Source of the DNA: Acidobacteriota bacterium
Lineage (GTDB): Bacteria > Acidobacteriota > Vicinamibacteria > Vicinamibacterales > UBA8438
Length of the DNA stretch: 5,007 nucleotides
Reading direction: 5' to 3'
Assembly: GCA_011523485.1 (NCBI GenBank)
Contig: WTGR01000123.1
Location: 1-5,007, forward strand
The notes under the pieces are model-generated. The model worked only from the letters and a program-made list of their open reading frames with translations, did no database searches and was not told the DNA's origin. A program made the translations under genes and the position numbers. Positions 3,785 through 5,007 of the stretch are shown piece after piece (within the stretch, counting starts at the first letter, position 1; each line of letters opens with the position of its first letter).

Positions 3785-5007
3785 ATGAAACGACTTGCGA
3801 CCGTATCGGCCTTGATCGCGCTGGTGGCGCCGGCGGCGGCGACGGCCCAGGAGGACGCGGCGGGACCCTCGTTGCGCCCGGTCACGTGGGAGCGTCTGCT
3901 GAACGCCGCGGACGAGCCCGAGAACTGGCTCATGTACTCGGGCACGCTCGACAGCCAGCGGTACAGCCGCCTCGACCAGATCCACAACCGCAACGTCGGC
4001 AATCTCGAGTTGAAGTGGGCCTACCAGATCCCCGAGATCGACCGGGCCGAGACCACGCCGCTCGTCGTCGACGGCGTCATGTTCGTCACCGAGGCCCCGA
4101 GCAACGTCGTGGCCCTCGACGCCGCCACCGGCCGCCAGTACTGGCGCTACAACCACGATCTGCCGGACGATCTGCGCATCTGCTGCGGGCGCAACAACCG
4201 GGGCGTGGCCATCCTGGGCGAGACGCTCTTCATGAGCACGCTCGACGCGCACGTCGTCGCCATCGACGCGCGCACCGGCAACGTCGTCTGGGACACCGAG
4301 ACCGCCCCGCACACGAGCGGCTACAGCAAGACCGCGGCGCCGCTCATCGTCAAGGACCAGGTGATCACGGGCATCGCGGGCGGCGAGTACGGCATCCGCG
4401 GCTTCCTCGATTCCTACGACCCGGCGAGCGGCGTGCGCAACTGGCGCACCTACACCATCCCGGGGCCGGACGAGCCGGGGAACCAGACCTGGCTCGGCGA
4501 GTCGTGGCGGACCGGCGGATCGCCGACCTGGATCACCGGCACCTACGATCCCGACCTCGACCTCATCTACTGGGGCACCGGCAATCCCGGCCCGGACTGG
4601 AACGGCGAGGTGCGCCTGGGCGACAACCTCTACTCCGACTCGGTGCTGGCGCTGAACGGCGAGAACGGCAACCTGGAGTGGTACTTCCAGTTCACGCCGC
4701 ACGACATCCACGACTGGGATGCCATCCAGGTGCCCATCATCGGCGACATCATGTACGAGGGCGAGATGCGGAAGGTCATGATGTGGGCCAACCGCAACGC
4801 CTTCTACTACACGCTCGACCGCGAGACCGGCGAGTTCCTGGTGGGCAAGCCGTACGCACGGCAGACCTGGGCGGAAGGGCTCGACGAGAACGGGCGTCCG
4901 ATCCGCGTGCCGAACATGGAGCCGTCCGTGGAAGGCAAGCTCGTCTCGCCGACCATCGGCGGCGGCACCAACTGGTGGTCGCCCACCTTCAGCCCGCGCA
5001 CCGGCCT
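3785..5007 (+). CDS. PQQ-dependent alcohol dehydrogenase, probably lanthanide-type (3' end outside window)
   Basis: 407 codons are present; the family is usually near 570-600 residues, so the C-terminus is missing. A signal peptide (MKRLATVSALIALVAPAAAT, cleavage near residue 22) directs it to the periplasm. The rest is the eight-bladed quinoprotein propeller, with repeats such as VALDAATGRQYW, VAIDARTGNVVW and LALNGENGNLEW. Active-site residues are recognisable: adjacent Cys133-Cys134 (vicinal disulfide over PQQ), Glu201 (GGEYGIRG), Asn267 (GTGNPG), catalytic Asp310 and Arg337 (ANRNAF). TPHDIHDWDA aligns without gaps to the methanol dehydrogenase segment and places Asp312 two residues after the catalytic Asp, the mark of lanthanide-dependent enzymes (XoxF, PedH). 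It oxidises an alcohol whose identity is not predictable here. AGGGAG at 3771-3776, inside the cytochrome gene, serves as ribosome binding site; the two genes are 2 nt apart and surely co-transcribed. Confidence 0.93.
   Translation, partial: MKRLATVSALIALVAPAAATAQEDAAGPSLRPVTWERLLNAADEPENWLMYSGTLDSQRYSRLDQIHNRNVGNLELKWAYQIPEIDRAETTPLVVDGVMFVTEAPSNVVALDAATGRQYWRYNHDLPDDLRICCGRNNRGVAILGETLFMSTLDAHVVAIDARTGNVVWDTETAPHTSGYSKTAAPLIVKDQVITGIAGGEYGIRGFLDSYDPASGVRNWRTYTIPGPDEPGNQTWLGESWRTGGSPTWITGTYDPDLDLIYWGTGNPGPDWNGEVRLGDNLYSDSVLALNGENGNLEWYFQFTPHDIHDWDAIQVPIIGDIMYEGEMRKVMMWANRNAFYYTLDRETGEFLVGKPYARQTWAEGLDENGRPIRVPNMEPSVEGKLVSPTIGGGTNWWSPTFSPRTG

Noticed and set aside
3752..4711. A 319-codon minus-strand open frame antisense to the PQQ dehydrogenase
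   Set aside because: Its Val/Ala/Arg/Asp-rich product mirrors the codon bias of the sense gene; the sense frame has a signal peptide, propeller repeats and active-site residues.

Overview
The window is GC-rich, gene-dense bacterial chromosome, probably from a Gram-negative aerobe or respiring organism. Periplasmic c-type cytochrome and PQQ-dehydrogenase genes with signal peptides support this. The mix of a GerE/LuxR-type regulator, a DUF/TIGR02603-like cytochrome domain and a type I quinoprotein resembles Acidobacteriota (Vicinamibacteria-like) genomes. That placement is an impression from protein style, not a search. I see no phage, transposase, CRISPR, tRNA or rRNA.

Layout. Positions 1-739 hold the end of one LuxR-type regulator gene and a second copy of the same gene lacking its 5' end. 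The two copies share a perfect 150-bp direct repeat (1-150 and 590-739), the signature of a tandem duplication with a 589-bp period. Next is a secreted metallo-beta-lactamase-fold protein (826-1968, +) in which all ligands private to the second zinc site are replaced. It converges on a sixA-type histidine phosphatase gene (2041-2541, -), with a perfect stem in the gap. sixA diverges from a small YggT-family membrane protein gene (2616-2861, +), and that gap contains a 7-bp-arm dyad.

From 2917 onward is the most coherent functional unit. A recognisable promoter in an AT-rich island precedes a strong Shine-Dalgarno and a secreted diheme cytochrome c gene (2979-3782). A PQQ-dependent alcohol dehydrogenase follows 2 nt later (3785 to beyond the window end). 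The two proteins should form a periplasmic oxidation module: the quinoprotein oxidises an alcohol and the cytochrome takes the electrons toward the respiratory chain. The dehydrogenase has the Asp-X-Asp motif that marks lanthanide-dependent members of this family. The MBL-fold protein resembles those often found with quinoproteins, but it is about 1 kb upstream and separated by opposite-strand sixA, so any functional link is speculative.

The hexamer TATGAT was found at only three places, each 34-56 nt upstream of a plus-strand gene start. It is a good candidate for the -10 element used by this genome. I found no clearly new multi-gene system. The most notable observations are the recent regulator duplication, the asymmetric loss of a metal site in the MBL protein, and the predicted lanthanide quinoprotein with its unusual cytochrome partner.
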